Source: Arcanobacterium sp. (GTDB lineage: Bacteria; Actinomycetota; Actinomycetes; Actinomycetales; Actinomycetaceae). From it: 64,000 nucleotides of DNA. The translations under genes and the position numbers were made by a program. The stretch lies in the NCBI GenBank assembly GCA_022778805.1, contig JALFSN010000005.1, positions 117,029 through 181,028 of the forward strand. Direction: 5' to 3'. Below, one piece after another: positions 26,453-35,313 of this stretch (within the stretch, counting starts at the first letter, position 1; the number at the start of each line of letters is the position of its first letter). The notes beneath the pieces are model-generated. The model was not told the DNA's origin. It did no database searches and saw nothing but the letters and a program-made list of their open reading frames with translations.

Positions 26453-27622
26453 CTAGTCCTCTGTATCCTTATTCCTACTCTTTGCTTCCTTAGCTAGATG
26501 TGGCTTTTTATCGTTTCCCTTACCCTTCCCCTTCTTATTACCTTTCTTATCTCCCTTCCCCTTCGACTTTTTGTGCGCGGCTTTATTGGCCTTTGCGCTA
26601 CCTTCTGCGCTTTTTGTGCCCGTCCTGGCCTCAGCTCTACCTTTTGCCTCTGCGGCCTCGCGTATGACGTCTGCCGTATGATCGGGCACGTATCGAGACA
26701 CCCCCACAGCTGGACGCACATATCCACTCGGCGCAGGTCGCTCTGGCAGCACGATATGCGCGCCGTGCGGATCGTCCACTTCATACCACGGCAACGAATC
26801 GAGCAGGTGCGAAATCATATTGAGCCGCGCCTGCTTTTTAGAATCTGACAGCACATGAAACCATGGCGCAAATGGCGTATCCGTATGCACCATCATCTCA
26901 TCTTTCGCCCGAGAATAATCTTCCCAACGGGTGATTGACTCCAGATCCATCGGAGAAAGTTTCCACTGCCGCAACGGATCATCCAAGCGCGATTGAAAAC
27001 GTTTATATTGCACGTCGTCACTCACACTAAACCAGTATTTGCGCAAGAGGATGCCGTCATCGACGAGCATCTGCTCAAAAATTGGGCACTGACGCATGAA
27101 CTGCTGCACCTGAGCGGCACTGGCAAAGCCCATCACTTTCTCCACGCCGGCGCGGTTGTACCAGGAGCGGTCAAAGAGCACGATTTCACCAGCAGCCGGC
27201 AGATGCTGAATGTAGCGCTGAAAATACCATTGCGTGCTCTCACGCTCGGTGGGAGTGGGGAGCGCCACCACTCGCGCCACCCGCGGCGAGAGATACTCCG
27301 TAATGCGCTTGATCGTGCCACCCTTGCCTGCGGCGTCACGCCCTTCAAAGATAATCACCACACGGGCGCCCGTGGTCTTCACCCACTTTTGCATCTTCAC
27401 AAGCTCACCTTGCAGGCGATAAAGCTCCGCCTCATAGAGCTCATCAGAAATTTTTGTGACGTGCACCGACGCATCTCGAATGAGATTTTTATCTTCATAC
27501 CGTACATCAGCATGAGGCTCTCGTGACGGCGATGTGCTAGACAGCGCATCAGATGGCGCACAATCGAGAGATGCGCAAGATGCGTTTGTTTGCTGTTCGT
27601 TGGCTATGCTCATATCTATCAT
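26453..27622 (-). CDS. ppk2: Polyphosphate kinase 2 with lysine-rich C-terminal tail
   Basis: About 389 residues. The PPK2 core (about residues 60-305) has the Walker A motif EGRDAAGKGGTIKRI, the Walker B motif FDRSWYNRAGVE and the lid region ESTQWYFQRYIQHLP. It transfers phosphate between polyphosphate and nucleotides. The last 60 residues or so are nearly all Lys, Gly, Asn and Glu (HKKSKGKGDKKGNKKGKGKG), an uncommonly basic extension that could bind polyphosphate or nucleic acid; this is inference. The start is uncertain: ATG at 27622 (GGAG 11 bases upstream), ATG at 27613, or an upstream ATG at 27709. Confidence 0.9.
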   Translation of the reverse strand: MIDMSIANEQQTNASCASLDCAPSDALSSTSPSREPHADVRYEDKNLIRDASVHVTKISDELYEAELYRLQGELVKMQKWVKTTGARVVIIFEGRDAAGKGGTIKRITEYLSPRVARVVALPTPTERESTQWYFQRYIQHLPAAGEIVLFDRSWYNRAGVEKVMGFASAAQVQQFMRQCPIFEQMLVDDGILLRKYWFSVSDDVQYKRFQSRLDDPLRQWKLSPMDLESITRWEDYSRAKDEMMVHTDTPFAPWFHVLSDSKKQARLNMISHLLDSLPWYEVDDPHGAHIVLPERPAPSGYVRPAVGVSRYVPDHTADVIREAAEAKGRAEARTGTKSAEGSAKANKAAHKKSKGKGDKKGNKKGKGKGNDKKPHLAKEAKSRNKDTED

Positions 27623-27870
27623 GCTTATCGGCGCTCCGTTGCACTCAATAAACTTTTCGCTGCTACGTATCACTATAGACGCTGTCAGGTAGATGCTTTC
27701 ATGTTTCATCTATAACTGCATTTAACTGCGCTCTTGAAAGACCGATACTCTCGAAACCCCGTCCTCTTGCAAACGAGCCGCAGCAACCGTGACGCTGAGC
27801 ATGCCGAATCATCCCATGATGCCGATCCGCTTACGATGCCCGCTTTTTCCATGGCTGCTAGGCTGAAACC

Positions 27871-29181
27871 ATGAACGTATCGTCATCACCTACCTCTTTT
27901 GACGGCACATGTGCATCAATCCATGCCGCACCAACCGATTTCGCCCGCGATTATTGCGCCTTTATCGCCGCTTCTCCCACGGCTTATCACGCAGCTGCCG
28001 CTATCACAGCCGTACTCAGCAACGCCGGTTTTCGTCAGCAGAACGAAGGCGACGCTTGGGCAGGAACACGCACCGGATTCACAAGCCGCGATGGCGCCGT
28101 CATCGCATGGCGGATACCTGAACACTGGGAGAGTGACGCCGGAGTGCGCATAGTGGGGGCACACACAGATTCCCCGAGCTTCCACGTCAAACCGATAGCA
28201 GATACGGAAACACTCACATACGGGCAAGTGAATGTGGAAGTCTACGGCGGGCCACTCCTCAATTCGTGGCTCAATCGCGATCTTGGGCTAGCTGGACGAC
28301 TCGTCATGTTCAACGGCGAGGAAAAACTCGTGCACACTGACGCCGTCATGACGATTCCACAAATAGCTCCGCACCTCGATCGCTCTGCCAACAAAGAGCT
28401 GAAGCTCTCAGCTCAGCGCGACTACCATCCGATATGGAATATAAGCGGAAAGAGCATCATCCCTTACGTGGCCGATGTAGCGGGCGTGAAAGCTGCAGAT
28501 ATTGCCGCCATGGACGTTTTCGCTTACGACACTCAGCCACCGCGTTTACTCGGCGAAGCAGAATCAAACTTCATCGCTGCCGGACGCCAAGACAACCTCT
28601 CAAGTGTCTACGCTGCGCTCAGCGCATTCGTGCAAACTCAGCAGTGCCCTGATATCCAAGTTTTTGCCGCATTCAACAATGAAGAGATCGGCTCTCGCAC
28701 GTATTCAGGCGCAGCTGGAACTTTTTTAGAGTCGGTGCTGCGCCGAATTGTCGAGCACGAGCGCGGGGTAGGCAGTGAGGCGTTTGAACGCGCGCTGGCA
28801 CACTCCTCGTGCGTGAGCGCTGACGCCGGCCACGCCGTCAATCCAAATAGACCAGACTTACACGACCCCTCACATCAGGTATTGCTTGGATCAGGGCCAC
28901 TCGTGAAAATTCACTCCAGCGGAGCATACGCTTCCACTGCACTTACTCAAGCTCTGCTGGAACGAGCTGCGCGCACGGCGGGCGTGAAGCTGCAGGCTTT
29001 CGTGTCTCATAACGACGTGCCATGCGGCACGACGATTGGCCCCTTGACGACTACCCGCCTGGGCATTGCCACTGTAGACTGCGGCATTCCGCTACTGTCG
29101 ATGCACTCCGTACGCGAACTCTCATCCCCCATAGATCTGCGAGATTTTGCGCAGTTACTGGCCGCGTATATGGAGGCGTGA
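27871..29181 (+). CDS. M18-family aminopeptidase
   Basis: A 436-residue zinc aminopeptidase of the M18 (aspartyl aminopeptidase) family. Metal and catalytic motifs are VGAHTDSPSFHVKP (His-x-Asp), the AAFNNEEIGS pair of Glu residues, and the late His in LLSMHSVRELS. It probably trims N-terminal acidic or other residues from cytoplasmic peptides. It stands alone on the plus strand and ends about 140 bp before tRNA-Gly. Confidence 0.92.
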   Translation: MNVSSSPTSFDGTCASIHAAPTDFARDYCAFIAASPTAYHAAAAITAVLSNAGFRQQNEGDAWAGTRTGFTSRDGAVIAWRIPEHWESDAGVRIVGAHTDSPSFHVKPIADTETLTYGQVNVEVYGGPLLNSWLNRDLGLAGRLVMFNGEEKLVHTDAVMTIPQIAPHLDRSANKELKLSAQRDYHPIWNISGKSIIPYVADVAGVKAADIAAMDVFAYDTQPPRLLGEAESNFIAAGRQDNLSSVYAALSAFVQTQQCPDIQVFAAFNNEEIGSRTYSGAAGTFLESVLRRIVEHERGVGSEAFERALAHSSCVSADAGHAVNPNRPDLHDPSHQVLLGSGPLVKIHSSGAYASTALTQALLERAARTAGVKLQAFVSHNDVPCGTTIGPLTTTRLGIATVDCGIPLLSMHSVRELSSPIDLRDFAQLLAAYMEA

Positions 29182-29238
29182 CCTGTCGGTGCGCGGTAGC
29201 CTAACAGTGCTTGGTGCGACGTCGATAAATATCCGGAA

Positions 29239-29268
29239 TTGAGGATTGCCAGGAAAACAGGGTACGAT
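29239..29268 (+). promoter_or_regulatory. Candidate promoter of tRNA-Gly
   Basis: TTGAGG and TACGAT are separated by 18 bases and end about 50 bases before the tRNA, a reasonable sigma-70-type promoter. Confidence 0.45.
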
Positions 29269-29317
29269 AGGCAGACGTCAGTTCGTGGCGCGCATATTTC
29301 GGCTCGCTGCGGCACCT

Positions 29318-29391
29318 GCGGGTGTAGTTCATCGGTAGAATGGCAGCTTCCCAAGCTGCAGAGGCGGGTTCGATTCCCGTCACCCGCTCCA
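29318..29391 (+). tRNA. tRNA-Gly (anticodon CCC)
   Basis: A complete cloverleaf is visible. The acceptor stem is GCGGGTG/CACCCGC, the anticodon stem GCAGC/GCTGC encloses TTCCCAA with anticodon CCC, and the T arm is GGCGGGTTCGATTCCCGTC. CCA is encoded. It lies at the left border of the prophage, but the integrases here are serine recombinases, which rarely use tRNA genes. Confidence 0.95.
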
Positions 29392-29420
29392 ATTGGACGT
29401 CGAAAATGATAAGTAGGCGT

Positions 29421-29478
29421 TTGCGTTAGTGAGTACGCCCCAAGGGGGTCAAGAAAACTGCTTGCGTTAGCGAGTGTA
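29421..29478. repeat. Near-identical direct repeats at the prophage left border
   Basis: TTGCGTTAGTGAGTACG (29421) and TTGCGTTAGCGAGTGTA (29462) are separated by about 24 bases, and a third related GCGCGTTAGC follows. They lie between tRNA-Gly and the first recombinase gene and could be recombinase binding sites (attL region); no matching right end was found. Confidence 0.35.
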
Positions 29479-29608
29479 TAGCGCGTTAGCCCTGACCTGC
29501 GTAAACGCTCCCGAGCTCTAAGGCCTCCCCCGCTGTTCCGCTTTCTGGGCATGAGAAAAGCCCGTCCGCGCACTCAAACACGAACGAGCCAGAATCTTCA
29601 TCTCAGAT

Positions 29609-31180
29609 CTAAAGTTGGACGTTCACTTCCTCGCCAACACGGAACACGAACCGGATCGTATCCTCATCCACGATGGCGTGGTCGATGAGTGCGCTCCATT
29701 GTGAGGGGCGAAACTCGCTCACCGGTTCGCCCGCCAGATCGTTAAGTGCAGCAGTCACGGCAGCATGTTTGGCGGTATTCGCTGTAATGTCGGCTTCTAG
29801 GCTCGCTTTGTGTGCGAGCGTCTTACGATAGGTAGCATCGAGCTCGGTATAGCGAGATTGGTAGGCGTCCTGATCGAGCGCATGCCTCTGGTTTTCCGCT
29901 ATCAACGCCTCGATCTGTTCGGTGAGTTCCATGATTTTCGACCGGCACGCGGCGGCTTTCTCTTCTAACCGGCTCGTATCAAACATGCCATCAAGAACCT
30001 GCGGCAGGCAGCTTTGCCGAGGTTGATGGGCGATCAGCTCATTCAAGGCTTGGACGAAAGCACCCTTGATCTGCTCGTCTTTGACAGTCGCAGTACTGCA
30101 AGGCTGATCGCCTGCGTATTTATGGTTGCACTGCCAGACCGTGTGTTTGTATTTCGTGTTCGACGCCCACGTCTTACGCCCATACCATGCCTTACATTGG
30201 GCGCATTTCAGTCGGGTGGAGAACAAGCCGACTTTCGCTGAAGAAGTGTTGGCGTGGCGGGTGGTGAGCTCGTATTGCACCTGATCCCAGATACGCGGAG
30301 CGATAATCGGTTCATGGTTCCCTGACACATAGTATTGGGGTACTTCACCCTCGTTGACCTTCATCTTCTTAGTAAGGAAGTCAGTTGTGAAAGTCTTTTG
30401 CAGTAGGGCGTCGCCCTTGTATTTTTCGTTAGACAGGATTGAGCGCACCGTCGAGGTTGACCATACTTCTTTCCCACGCGGGGTGAGAATCCTGCGGGCA
30501 GCGAGTTCAGATTTGATCTCGCTGATCGCCATACCGTCGAGGAAAAGCTGATAGATCAGCCTGACGGTCGGCGCTTGGGTTTCATCGATGACGAGGCTGC
30601 CATCCTCGCCTTTCTTGTAGCCAAGCAGTGACTTGTAGGGAACCATGATTTTCCCATCTTGAAAACGCTTCCTGTGACCCCACGTGACGTTTTCGGAGAT
30701 CGAGCGGGATTCTTCTTGCGCCAGGCTCGACATGATCGTGATCAAGAGTTCGCCTTTGGCGTCAAAGGTGTAGATATTTTCCTTCTGAAAATAGACCTCC
30801 ACACCTGCGTCTTTGAGTTTGCGCACAGTGGTCAAGGAGTCGACGGTGTTGCGGGCAAACCGGGATACGGACTTGGTGAGGATGAGATCAATCTTGCCAT
30901 TCAAAGCGTCAGTGATCATGGTTTGGAATCCCTCACGGCGTTTCATGGAAGTGCCAGAGATACCCTCATCGGAATACATTCCCGCGAACTGCCAATCACT
31001 ACGGGAACGAATATAGGTGGTGTAGTAGTCGATCTGCGCCTCATAGGAGGAGGCTTGTTCTTCCATATCGGTAGACACTCGCGCGTAGGCGGCGACCTTT
31101 CTGCGTGCTGGTATGCCAGATGAGGCTGTAGCAGATCGAGGTTTCTTTGTTGCTGGTATCGCGGTGACCGTGCGGCTCAT
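29609..31180 (-). CDS. Large serine recombinase, probable prophage integrase
   Basis: A 523-residue large serine recombinase. The N-terminal resolvase domain has AAYARVSTD with the nucleophile Ser (about residue 36), ISGTSMKRREGF and SVSRFARNT. A recombinase domain (about 170-290), a zinc ribbon (CAQCKAWYG and CNHKYAGDQPC, about 340-385) and a C-terminal coiled coil follow. Such enzymes integrate and excise phages between attP and attB. It overlaps the upstream recombinase gene by ATGA, so the two are made together and may act as a pair. Confidence 0.93.
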   Translation of the reverse strand: MSRTVTAIPATKKPRSATASSGIPARRKVAAYARVSTDMEEQASSYEAQIDYYTTYIRSRSDWQFAGMYSDEGISGTSMKRREGFQTMITDALNGKIDLILTKSVSRFARNTVDSLTTVRKLKDAGVEVYFQKENIYTFDAKGELLITIMSSLAQEESRSISENVTWGHRKRFQDGKIMVPYKSLLGYKKGEDGSLVIDETQAPTVRLIYQLFLDGMAISEIKSELAARRILTPRGKEVWSTSTVRSILSNEKYKGDALLQKTFTTDFLTKKMKVNEGEVPQYYVSGNHEPIIAPRIWDQVQYELTTRHANTSSAKVGLFSTRLKCAQCKAWYGRKTWASNTKYKHTVWQCNHKYAGDQPCSTATVKDEQIKGAFVQALNELIAHQPRQSCLPQVLDGMFDTSRLEEKAAACRSKIMELTEQIEALIAENQRHALDQDAYQSRYTELDATYRKTLAHKASLEADITANTAKHAAVTAALNDLAGEPVSEFRPSQWSALIDHAIVDEDTIRFVFRVGEEVNVQL

Positions 31181-32427
31181 GCCAACCTCCCCTCACTGGT
31201 TAAGCCCACCGGCGTCATGGTTCCATCCGTGAGGTGGAAGGTGAGCTGGTGTTCGAAAGCCTCGATCATCACGATTTGTTCGGCAACCACAGCGGGGTCG
31301 AAACTTTGGATGCCAAGCACATCTGCGCAGGCGTGTTCGAGCAGTGTTTCGCGTATGTTGTGCCCGCCGCAAGGGTTTCCATTCCCGGTGCAGGCACTCC
31401 AGCAGCGCCAGAACTTGTAGGAGGTTCCAGACTTGTAGGTGCGGGTTTTGCGTTGATAGTTCTTCCCGCACGCCTGACAGTAGATCCGTCCGGTGAATAC
31501 TCCTGTGTTCTTTGACGGGGTTGCAGCCGGGCCCATCTCGCGCCTGTGCGCGATTTCTGCTTGCACCGCGTCAAACATCTCCTCGTCAATGATGGCTGGT
31601 AGCGCATTGTCGACCCAGTAGCACGGCAGCTCCCCGTCGTTGAAAGCGCGTGTGCGGGCTTGGATTGTGGGGCGGTACATTTTCTGTAACATTTGGCAGC
31701 CCTTGTACCGCTCATTTTCAAGCATGCGACGAAACACTGACCCGTAAAACCGCCCTCCTCCCCGAGAGCGTTTACCTTCAGCGTTGAGCATGGTCGCAGT
31801 TTTCTCCGGGCTAATCCCGTCCAAGAAATTCACAAACAACAAACGCACAATCTCTGCTTCTTCTTCGACGATGGTGAACTCACCGTCTGCCCATTGGTGT
31901 CCATAGACGACGAAGGAGTTCGTGCCACCACTCTTGTACCGGTTACGGATCGCCCATTTCACGTTCTGAGATAGTGAGCGGGACTCTTCTTGAGCAAACG
32001 ACGCCAACAAAGTCAGCAACAGTTCCCCGTCAGCACTCAACGTGTCGATGCGTTCACGCTCAAACCGGACGGCCACACCAAGGTCTTTCAGCTCACGAAC
32101 CGTAGCAAGCAGATCGACCGTGTTGCGAGCAAGGCGCGAGATCGATTTACACAACACAATATCTACACCCCCACCTCTGGCTACTTCCATCAGATCGGCG
32201 AACCCTTGCCGGGATTTCGTTGACGTGCCAGTGACGCCCTCATCAGTGAACACCCCGACGTAAGCCCATCCAGGCGTCGATTGAATCAGGCGCGAATAAT
32301 ACGAAACCTGTGCCGACAATGACGCGAACTGCTCTACGGTGTTGGTTGAGACCCTCGCATATGCTGCCACCTTGACCAGCTTCGGGGCAGGCGGGCGCAC
32401 CGGTGCCACCACGCTAACTTGTGCCAC
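31177..32427 (-). CDS. Second large serine recombinase
   Basis: A 416-residue serine recombinase: AAYARVSTNT with the catalytic Ser, TGTSTKSRQGF, SISRLARNT, a recombinase domain, and a zinc ribbon (CQACGKNYQ with a later Cys pair). It is shorter than its partner and lacks the long C-terminal coiled coil. The GTG start at 32427 follows AAAGGAG; the frame is open ten codons further up. Paired serine recombinases occur in some Firmicutes prophages; whether both are needed is unknown. Confidence 0.9.
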   Translation of the reverse strand: MAQVSVVAPVRPPAPKLVKVAAYARVSTNTVEQFASLSAQVSYYSRLIQSTPGWAYVGVFTDEGVTGTSTKSRQGFADLMEVARGGGVDIVLCKSISRLARNTVDLLATVRELKDLGVAVRFERERIDTLSADGELLLTLLASFAQEESRSLSQNVKWAIRNRYKSGGTNSFVVYGHQWADGEFTIVEEEAEIVRLLFVNFLDGISPEKTATMLNAEGKRSRGGGRFYGSVFRRMLENERYKGCQMLQKMYRPTIQARTRAFNDGELPCYWVDNALPAIIDEEMFDAVQAEIAHRREMGPAATPSKNTGVFTGRIYCQACGKNYQRKTRTYKSGTSYKFWRCWSACTGNGNPCGGHNIRETLLEHACADVLGIQSFDPAVVAEQIVMIEAFEHQLTFHLTDGTMTPVGLTSEGRLA

Positions 32428-32473
32428 GTTTTCTCCTTTCGCGTTAGGTCTATACACGCTCTAAAACCAATAT

Positions 32474-32683
32474 TTATCCAGTCGTTTCGCCCACTACCTG
32501 TGACTGATAGATCGGCGTCCACTCCTGGCACAACAGCCGGTGAGCACGCCGATACTCTGCGGGTGTGAGCACACCCCGACCCGCCAGCATGCTCAGCAGG
32601 TGCGCATCGGCAATGAAGCCCAGTTCTCGAGCGAACACCGCAGGCCTTGTCATCTGATCAACAGGAACAGCCAGAGCGTTCAT
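32474..32683 (-). CDS. Small conserved-looking protein before the recombinases
   Basis: 69 residues with a helical hairpin (FIADAHLLSMLAGRGVLTPAEYRRAHRLLCQ). The short LAGRGVLTPAEYRRA stretch looks like a SHOCT-type motif. Similar small proteins often precede serine recombinases in Gram-positive elements, by recollection. It overlaps the upstream HTH/zinc protein gene by four bases. Function unknown. Confidence 0.6.
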   Translation of the reverse strand: MNALAVPVDQMTRPAVFARELGFIADAHLLSMLAGRGVLTPAEYRRAHRLLCQEWTPIYQSQVVGETTG

Positions 32684-33063
32684 GCTCGTCCGCCCCTGGT
32701 GCCGAATCGGGCACGCACATAACAGGCATGACAGCAGTACTTTTGGCCCGGCTTATCCACGATCACGAAACGGTGCCCACAGTAGGCACACGACCGCCCA
32801 CGCACAGGCTCGGTTTTCTGCCGTTCCCGCCACGCCTTGTGTCTGCAGGAGGGCGAGCAAAACCGAGCCCGAGCCCCACCCCGCATAGGGGTGGCACACC
32901 ACTGGCACACGCGCTCGACCACCACCAACCCAGCCTCAAGATTTCGGCTGGTGCAGTATGAGCGCACCTGGTCACGAGTCAGGACACAAAAATCGGCAAT
33001 CGCTTTATATCCCCAGCCCGCTGCACGCAAGTTACGAATACGTTGTTCATCAAGATCATTCAC
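32680..33063 (-). CDS. HTH plus double zinc-finger protein
   Basis: 127 residues. The N-terminus (RIRNLRAAGWGYKAIADFCV, LTRDQVRSYC) is a helix-turn-helix. Two Cys4 fingers follow: CQWCATP with FCSPSC, and CAYCGHR with YCCHAC. DNA binding is very likely. Its place in front of two recombinase genes suggests a role in transcription or recombination direction of the integration module; that is inference. Not a sigma factor despite a superficial resemblance to region 4. Confidence 0.75.
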   Translation of the reverse strand: MNDLDEQRIRNLRAAGWGYKAIADFCVLTRDQVRSYCTSRNLEAGLVVVERVCQWCATPMRGGARARFCSPSCRHKAWRERQKTEPVRGRSCAYCGHRFVIVDKPGQKYCCHACYVRARFGTRGGRA

Positions 33064-33130
33064 AGTGGGGTCACTCCCTTCACCCCACTGCCGACAAACC
33101 CACGAATGTTAAATCCGCCCACAAAACGAG

Positions 33131-33170
33131 AAAAGCCCCGCCACCACCCATGACGGGCAGCAGCGGGGCC
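33131..33170 (-). terminator. Terminator after the endolysin gene
   Basis: On the minus strand GCCCCGC pairs with GCGGGGC and is followed by TTTTCTCGTTTT. It begins about 28 bp after the endolysin stop. Confidence 0.8.
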
Positions 33171-33197
33171 ATTGAATAATCGATGGAGACGGTGCGT

Positions 33198-34043
33198 TTA
33201 GTAGCCGAGTTTCTGATTCACACGTTTCTGGACGGCGGCATAGTTCGCACCGAGCCTGCGGCGGCGTTCGTCACCGTTGCCGTACTCGCCACGAATCACC
33301 GCATCAGCCAGCGCATCAATATTGACGGAGGGCTTGGCCGTGGTTTTGCCTGCGAGTTTCTCGTTCACCCGCGCCTGGACGGCGGCATAATTCGCCCCGA
33401 GGCGGCGCTTGCGTTCCTCGCCGTTGCCGTACTCGCCACGAATCACCGCATCAGCGAGCGCGTCAATGTTCACGGACGGTGCAGGTTTCGGCGCAGGCGC
33501 GGTAGGTGCCTTTGGCTTGGGTGCGGGAACCTTGCCGGTCATCTCGTCATACCAATACTGGGCGCGTGCCATGTAGCGCGTGTTTTGGGTGCCTGCGATT
33601 TCGCCTGGGCATCCGGTGGCGGCGAAGTTCTTGTGCCCGAACACGTTCTTACCCCATTGCGGTCGTCCCAGCTTGTAATAGCGGCACAAAGCCGCGACTA
33701 GGTGTGCTCCGTTTTCCAAGGTAGCGTCACTGATGGTCCATGGGTTGCCGACCTGGTTGTTGGCGTGCTCGATACCAATGGAGGTGCAGTTGGCTTCCCA
33801 GTTGCCTGCGTGCCATGCAGTGTCACGATCCCAGACGAGTTGGCCGATACGGCCGTTGACATCGACTTGGTAGTGAGCGGAAGCTTGACGGGTTTGCCAC
33901 ACATTCCAGCACTCTTGGATGGAGAGTCGTCCGGCGTTGTGGTGCAGCACGATTGTGTTAATCGAGTGTCCTGCACGCCCTGGCGTGTAGTGCTTGTTCA
34001 TGAGCAGGTTCTGGTCTGCTGTCAGGTTGTTCCAATCCTTCAT
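33198..34043 (-). CDS. Endolysin: N-acetylmuramoyl-L-alanine amidase with two CW_7 repeats
   Basis: 281 residues. An Amidase_2/PGRP-type catalytic domain (about 1-165) has zinc-site motifs TIVLHHNAG and FGHKNFAATGCPGE. A Pro/Ala/Lys linker follows, and then two almost identical repeats (about 191-236 and 240-281; VNIDALADAVIRGEYGNG and RLGANYAAVQ) of the Cpl-7/CW_7 cell-wall-binding type. The DNA of the two repeats is also very similar, pointing to recent duplication. It cuts the host wall at lysis, together with the holin encoded 15 bp upstream. Confidence 0.92.
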   Translation of the reverse strand: MKDWNNLTADQNLLMNKHYTPGRAGHSINTIVLHHNAGRLSIQECWNVWQTRQASAHYQVDVNGRIGQLVWDRDTAWHAGNWEANCTSIGIEHANNQVGNPWTISDATLENGAHLVAALCRYYKLGRPQWGKNVFGHKNFAATGCPGEIAGTQNTRYMARAQYWYDEMTGKVPAPKPKAPTAPAPKPAPSVNIDALADAVIRGEYGNGEERKRRLGANYAAVQARVNEKLAGKTTAKPSVNIDALADAVIRGEYGNGDERRRRLGANYAAVQKRVNQKLGY

Positions 34044-34058
34044 GATTCTTGTCCTTTC

Positions 34059-34562
34059 TTACTTGGTGATGGTGGATTGCTTGGGTTCAGGCAGCGGCAG
34101 CTTCGGCTGACTATCCGGCGCCAAAGTCGCCTCGTTAGCGTTAGGCGCTGGTGCCGCATCGGCTAGGTCATGCTTCGTCAGCGCTGCGAGGGTTTCTCGG
34201 AGCTGGGCTGGTACGGGTAGTCCGAGGCGGGTGGTGTTCTCCAAGAGGGAGATGCCTTCGTTGGAGAGGTAGAAGAAGATCGTCGCGGTACGCAGCACCG
34301 CACCAGCACCGAGCACGTACACGTCGAGCAGGTTGGCGAGACCGACGAGGGTGAAGATGAGGATTTTGCGGGCGATGCCTGTGAACCCGACCGAACTCGA
34401 CAGGCGCTTCTCCGCAATGGCGGCGAGGACGCCAGTCAAATAGTCGGCGGCGACGAAGGCGATGAGGGCGTAGAGGAATCCATCGAGCCCGCCGAGGAAC
34501 CAGCCGAGGAATCCTCCTAGGGCGGTGAATGTGCCTTGAAACAAAAACCAGAGGGTTTTCAT
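34059..34562 (-). CDS. Phage holin (holin-4/TcdE-like family)
   Basis: 167 residues, with membrane segments near residues 5-45 (FTALGGFLGWFLGGLDGFLYALIA region) and 65-105, the DYLTGVLAA motif typical of the holin-4 family, and a charged Pro-rich C-terminal tail. It should form the membrane lesions that release the endolysin. AAAGGA precedes the ATG. A terminator separates it from the structural genes. Confidence 0.85.
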   Translation of the reverse strand: MKTLWFLFQGTFTALGGFLGWFLGGLDGFLYALIAFVAADYLTGVLAAIAEKRLSSSVGFTGIARKILIFTLVGLANLLDVYVLGAGAVLRTATIFFYLSNEGISLLENTTRLGLPVPAQLRETLAALTKHDLADAAPAPNANEATLAPDSQPKLPLPEPKQSTITK

Positions 34563-34598
34563 GAATATGTCCTTTCACGGGGTTTTGGGTATGAAAAA

Positions 34599-34618
34599 GG
34601 CACCCACGATGGGGTGCC
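34599..34618 (-). terminator. Terminator between tail and lysis genes
   Basis: On the minus strand GGCACCC/GGGTGCC with a six-base loop is followed by TTTTT, a classic rho-independent form. Confidence 0.85.
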
Positions 34619-34647
34619 CGATAGTGATTGGTGAAAAAGAGAGTGGG

Positions 34648-34878
34648 TTATGGGATGGGTAGTTCAGTCAGCGTGGATTCGGCTGAGCCTGGGCTGGTTA
34701 GATAGTCCAGGAGTGCCTCGGCAACGGCCGGAGCATCGACGGCTTCGGCGTTTAAGATGAGCGAGCCGGTGTGCATCTGCGGTAGTACTGGCTGCTCGAT
34801 ATCGTCATCAGTCGGTGGCAGGGCTGCGGGGATGTCCTCGATACCAGGTGCGGCGTGGAGGGATTGTTCATTTGTCAT
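34648..34878 (-). CDS. Small acidic phage protein, unknown
   Basis: 76 residues, rich in Pro, Asp and Glu, without a recognisable domain. GAAGGAG precedes the ATG and the start overlaps the end of the upstream gene by 11 bases. It lies at the end of the tail operon just before its terminator. Confidence 0.6.
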   Translation of the reverse strand: MTNEQSLHAAPGIEDIPAALPPTDDDIEQPVLPQMHTGSLILNAEAVDAPAVAEALLDYLTSPGSAESTLTELPIP

Positions 34879-35299
34879 CAGGCTCTCCTTCTTCTAGTGC
34901 AGTGAGTAACGCATCGTAGGCATCAGCGTCGGTGCCAGAAAGCTGCCCGTCATAGTTGGTGAGCAGGTCAATACAAGCCTGGCGGTGCCCTTCATAGGTG
35001 CCACCCTCGATGTGAGCCACTTCGGCGAACAGGGCGTCTCGCTCAGCAAGGTAGGTGGTGGCGTGCTCGGCGTCTTTCAAGGTGAACGAACCATCATCGG
35101 CAATAACCGGTTTACTGTCCTCTCCGCTGATGGCGTGTTCGGTGACGAGCGCGTATTCGGCTTCCTGCAACGCCTCCAAATGCGGAGCGAGTAGGCGGAT
35201 GAGGCGGGTGCGTGCCCTGGAGGCGGCGCCAGCAAGTTTCATCCCATCGAGCAAGTTGGTGGCGGGCTGTAGATAGTGGTTCGCTAGGCATATTCGCAT
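34868..35299 (-). CDS. Phage protein, DUF1617-like
   Basis: 143 residues, mostly helical. The N-terminus (CLANHYLQPATNLLDGMKLAGAASRARTR) resembles the DUF1617 family of small proteins encoded after tail fibre genes in Gram-positive siphophages; the match is from memory. Function unknown, perhaps tail-associated. AGAAAGGA precedes the ATG. Confidence 0.6.
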   Translation of the reverse strand: MRICLANHYLQPATNLLDGMKLAGAASRARTRLIRLLAPHLEALQEAEYALVTEHAISGEDSKPVIADDGSFTLKDAEHATTYLAERDALFAEVAHIEGGTYEGHRQACIDLLTNYDGQLSGTDADAYDALLTALEEGEPDDK

Positions 35300-35313
35300 T
35301 TCGGGTTTCCTTT

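Noticed and set aside
29318..29391. tRNA-Gly as the integration site of the prophage
   Set aside because: The integrases are serine recombinases, and no duplicate of the tRNA 3' end was found near 58.9-62.5 kb.
33198..33480. Large direct repeat near the prophage left end as possible att site
   Set aside because: It is the coding sequence of the two CW_7 wall-binding repeats of the endolysin.
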